A DNA stretch of 15,003 bases, taken from contig CADBNA010000291.1 in NCBI GenBank assembly GCA_902795835.1, positions 1 to 15,003 of the forward strand, given 5' to 3'. The position numbers and the translations under genes were made by a program. Position 1 is the stretch's first letter; each line of letters opens with the position of its first letter. Below the pieces are notes generated by a model that was not told where the DNA came from, made no database searches, and saw only the letters and a list, made by a program, of their open reading frames with translations. The stretch comes from an uncultured Lachnospiraceae bacterium (GTDB lineage: Bacteria > Bacillota_A > Clostridia > Lachnospirales > Lachnospiraceae). Below, piece after piece: positions 14,376 through 15,003 of the stretch.

Positions 14376-14867
14376 ATGCGTTTATTTGTAGCCGTCACGC
14401 TGTCTGATGATTTGAAAAAGACAATCACCGCCAGCCTGCATGAGCTGAAGAAACAGGGTGTGAAGGGCAGCTATGTGCCGCTGCAGAATCTGCATCTCAC
14501 ACTGGCATTTATCGGGGAAACACGGGAATCTGAGAAGATTAAGGAGGCATTGAAGACGGTAAAGTACAAGCCGTTCCGCCTGTCGCTCTCGGAGATGGGG
14601 ACCTTCGGGGACCTGCTGTGGATCGGGATGAAGGGAAAACAGGGCCTGACAGGTGTTGTCCGGGATGTGCGAAGTGCGCTGGACGATGCCGGGATTTCCT
14701 ATGACGGACAGAAGTTTGTGCCGCATATCACGGTGGTCCGGAAGATGTCCGGCAAATGGCAGTCTGTACAGGCGCCGAAGGGCGATATGATGGTGAAAAA
14801 GATATCTCTGTTGAAATCAGAACAGAAGGACGGGAAGCAGGTCTACACAGAGATTTTTTCATTTTAG
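14376..14867 (+). CDS. thpR: RNA 2',3'-cyclic phosphodiesterase (2H family)
   Basis: This cytoplasmic 163-residue enzyme belongs to the LigT/ThpR branch of 2H phosphoesterases. Known members hydrolyse RNA 2',3'-cyclic phosphate ends to 2'-phosphates. Both catalytic HxTx motifs are present: H40-L-T-L and H117-I-T-V. The N-terminal MRLFVAV and the ENLHLTLAFIGE-like block are typical of the family, and the length is normal. Biological role in bacteria is still unclear. A G-rich GGGGGGA lies about 9 nt before the ATG. It follows the transposase remnant by 63 nt and appears to be driven by a promoter there. No terminator is evident before the next gene. Confidence 0.92.
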   Translation: MRLFVAVTLSDDLKKTITASLHELKKQGVKGSYVPLQNLHLTLAFIGETRESEKIKEALKTVKYKPFRLSLSEMGTFGDLLWIGMKGKQGLTGVVRDVRSALDDAGISYDGQKFVPHITVVRKMSGKWQSVQAPKGDMMVKKISLLKSEQKDGKQVYTEIFSF

Positions 14868-14953
14868 AGTCCCGGAAGGAAGCCGGGGATCCGGAACGGG
14901 AATCCGGAATACTCATATCAGAACCAGTAAAAGAAACACAGGAGGAAACAATC

Positions 14954-15003
14954 ATGGTACGGAAAGAAAGTTTTGAAGTGCGGACCGGTATGGGAAACGG
15001 AAC
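14954..15003 (+). CDS. Start of an unidentified gene, cut by the window edge
   Basis: An ATG with AGGAGG about 8 nt upstream opens a frame (MVRKESFEVRTGMGNGT) that runs to the end of the window. Seventeen codons are too few to name a family. The spacing from thpR (86 nt) with no hairpin and T tract between them permits co-transcription. Confidence 0.7.
   Translation, partial: MVRKESFEVRTGMGNG

Noticed and set aside
14868..14953. CCGG-rich repeats between thpR and the next gene
   Set aside because: Several short self-complementary bits, but no stem with a T tract and no ordered repeat.

Overview
The window looks like a chromosomal stretch from a low-to-mid-GC Bacillota, most likely a Clostridia member close to Lachnospiraceae. 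The reasons are strong AGGAGG-type ribosome binding sites, a YitT-family protein, a DUF805 protein, a small radical SAM protein of a type I associate with clostridia, and an IS5-type transposase N-terminus resembling those of that group. This assignment rests on recalled family resemblance only. No rRNA, tRNA, CRISPR array or phage module was seen.

Layout, left to right. Positions 2-685 hold the 3' part of an ABC importer permease, closed by a very strong terminator (725-752). Four plus-strand housekeeping-type genes follow, or gene pairs: an MgtC/SapB-family protein (783-1508), a YitT-family membrane protein (1708-2562), a cardiolipin synthase (2687-4270), and a translationally coupled HAD phosphatase and radical SAM protein (4337-5137 and 5134-6003). 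Next is a complete iron/siderophore/B12-type ABC importer: binding protein, FecCD permease and ATPase (6326-9206). It is driven by a good sigma-70-like promoter about 240 nt upstream of the first start codon, and the leader in between is highly structured and appears to contain an attenuator. A second terminator-like hairpin separates the binding-protein gene from the permease gene. A DUF805 membrane protein (9354-9749) has its own promoter.

A creatininase-family metallohydrolase (10046-10972) follows a 296-nt intergenic region. That region holds a sigma-54-like -24/-12 element, a palindrome about 100 bp upstream of the predicted start site, and an inverted repeat near the start site. This gene converges on a minus-strand operon of a C69 Ntn-hydrolase dipeptidase and a PfkB sugar/nucleoside kinase (13635-11094), with a shared bidirectional terminator at 11023-11052. 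Divergent from that operon is a truncated IS5-type transposase remnant (13836-14312). It is followed by an RNA 2',3'-cyclic phosphodiesterase, thpR (14376-14867), and the first codons of one more gene (14954 onward).

The least ordinary parts are regulatory rather than protein-coding: the leader at about 6089-6325 and the control region at about 9824-9966. No new multi-gene defence or biosynthetic system could be supported. Most long reading frames on the opposite strands are antisense shadows of well-recognised genes.
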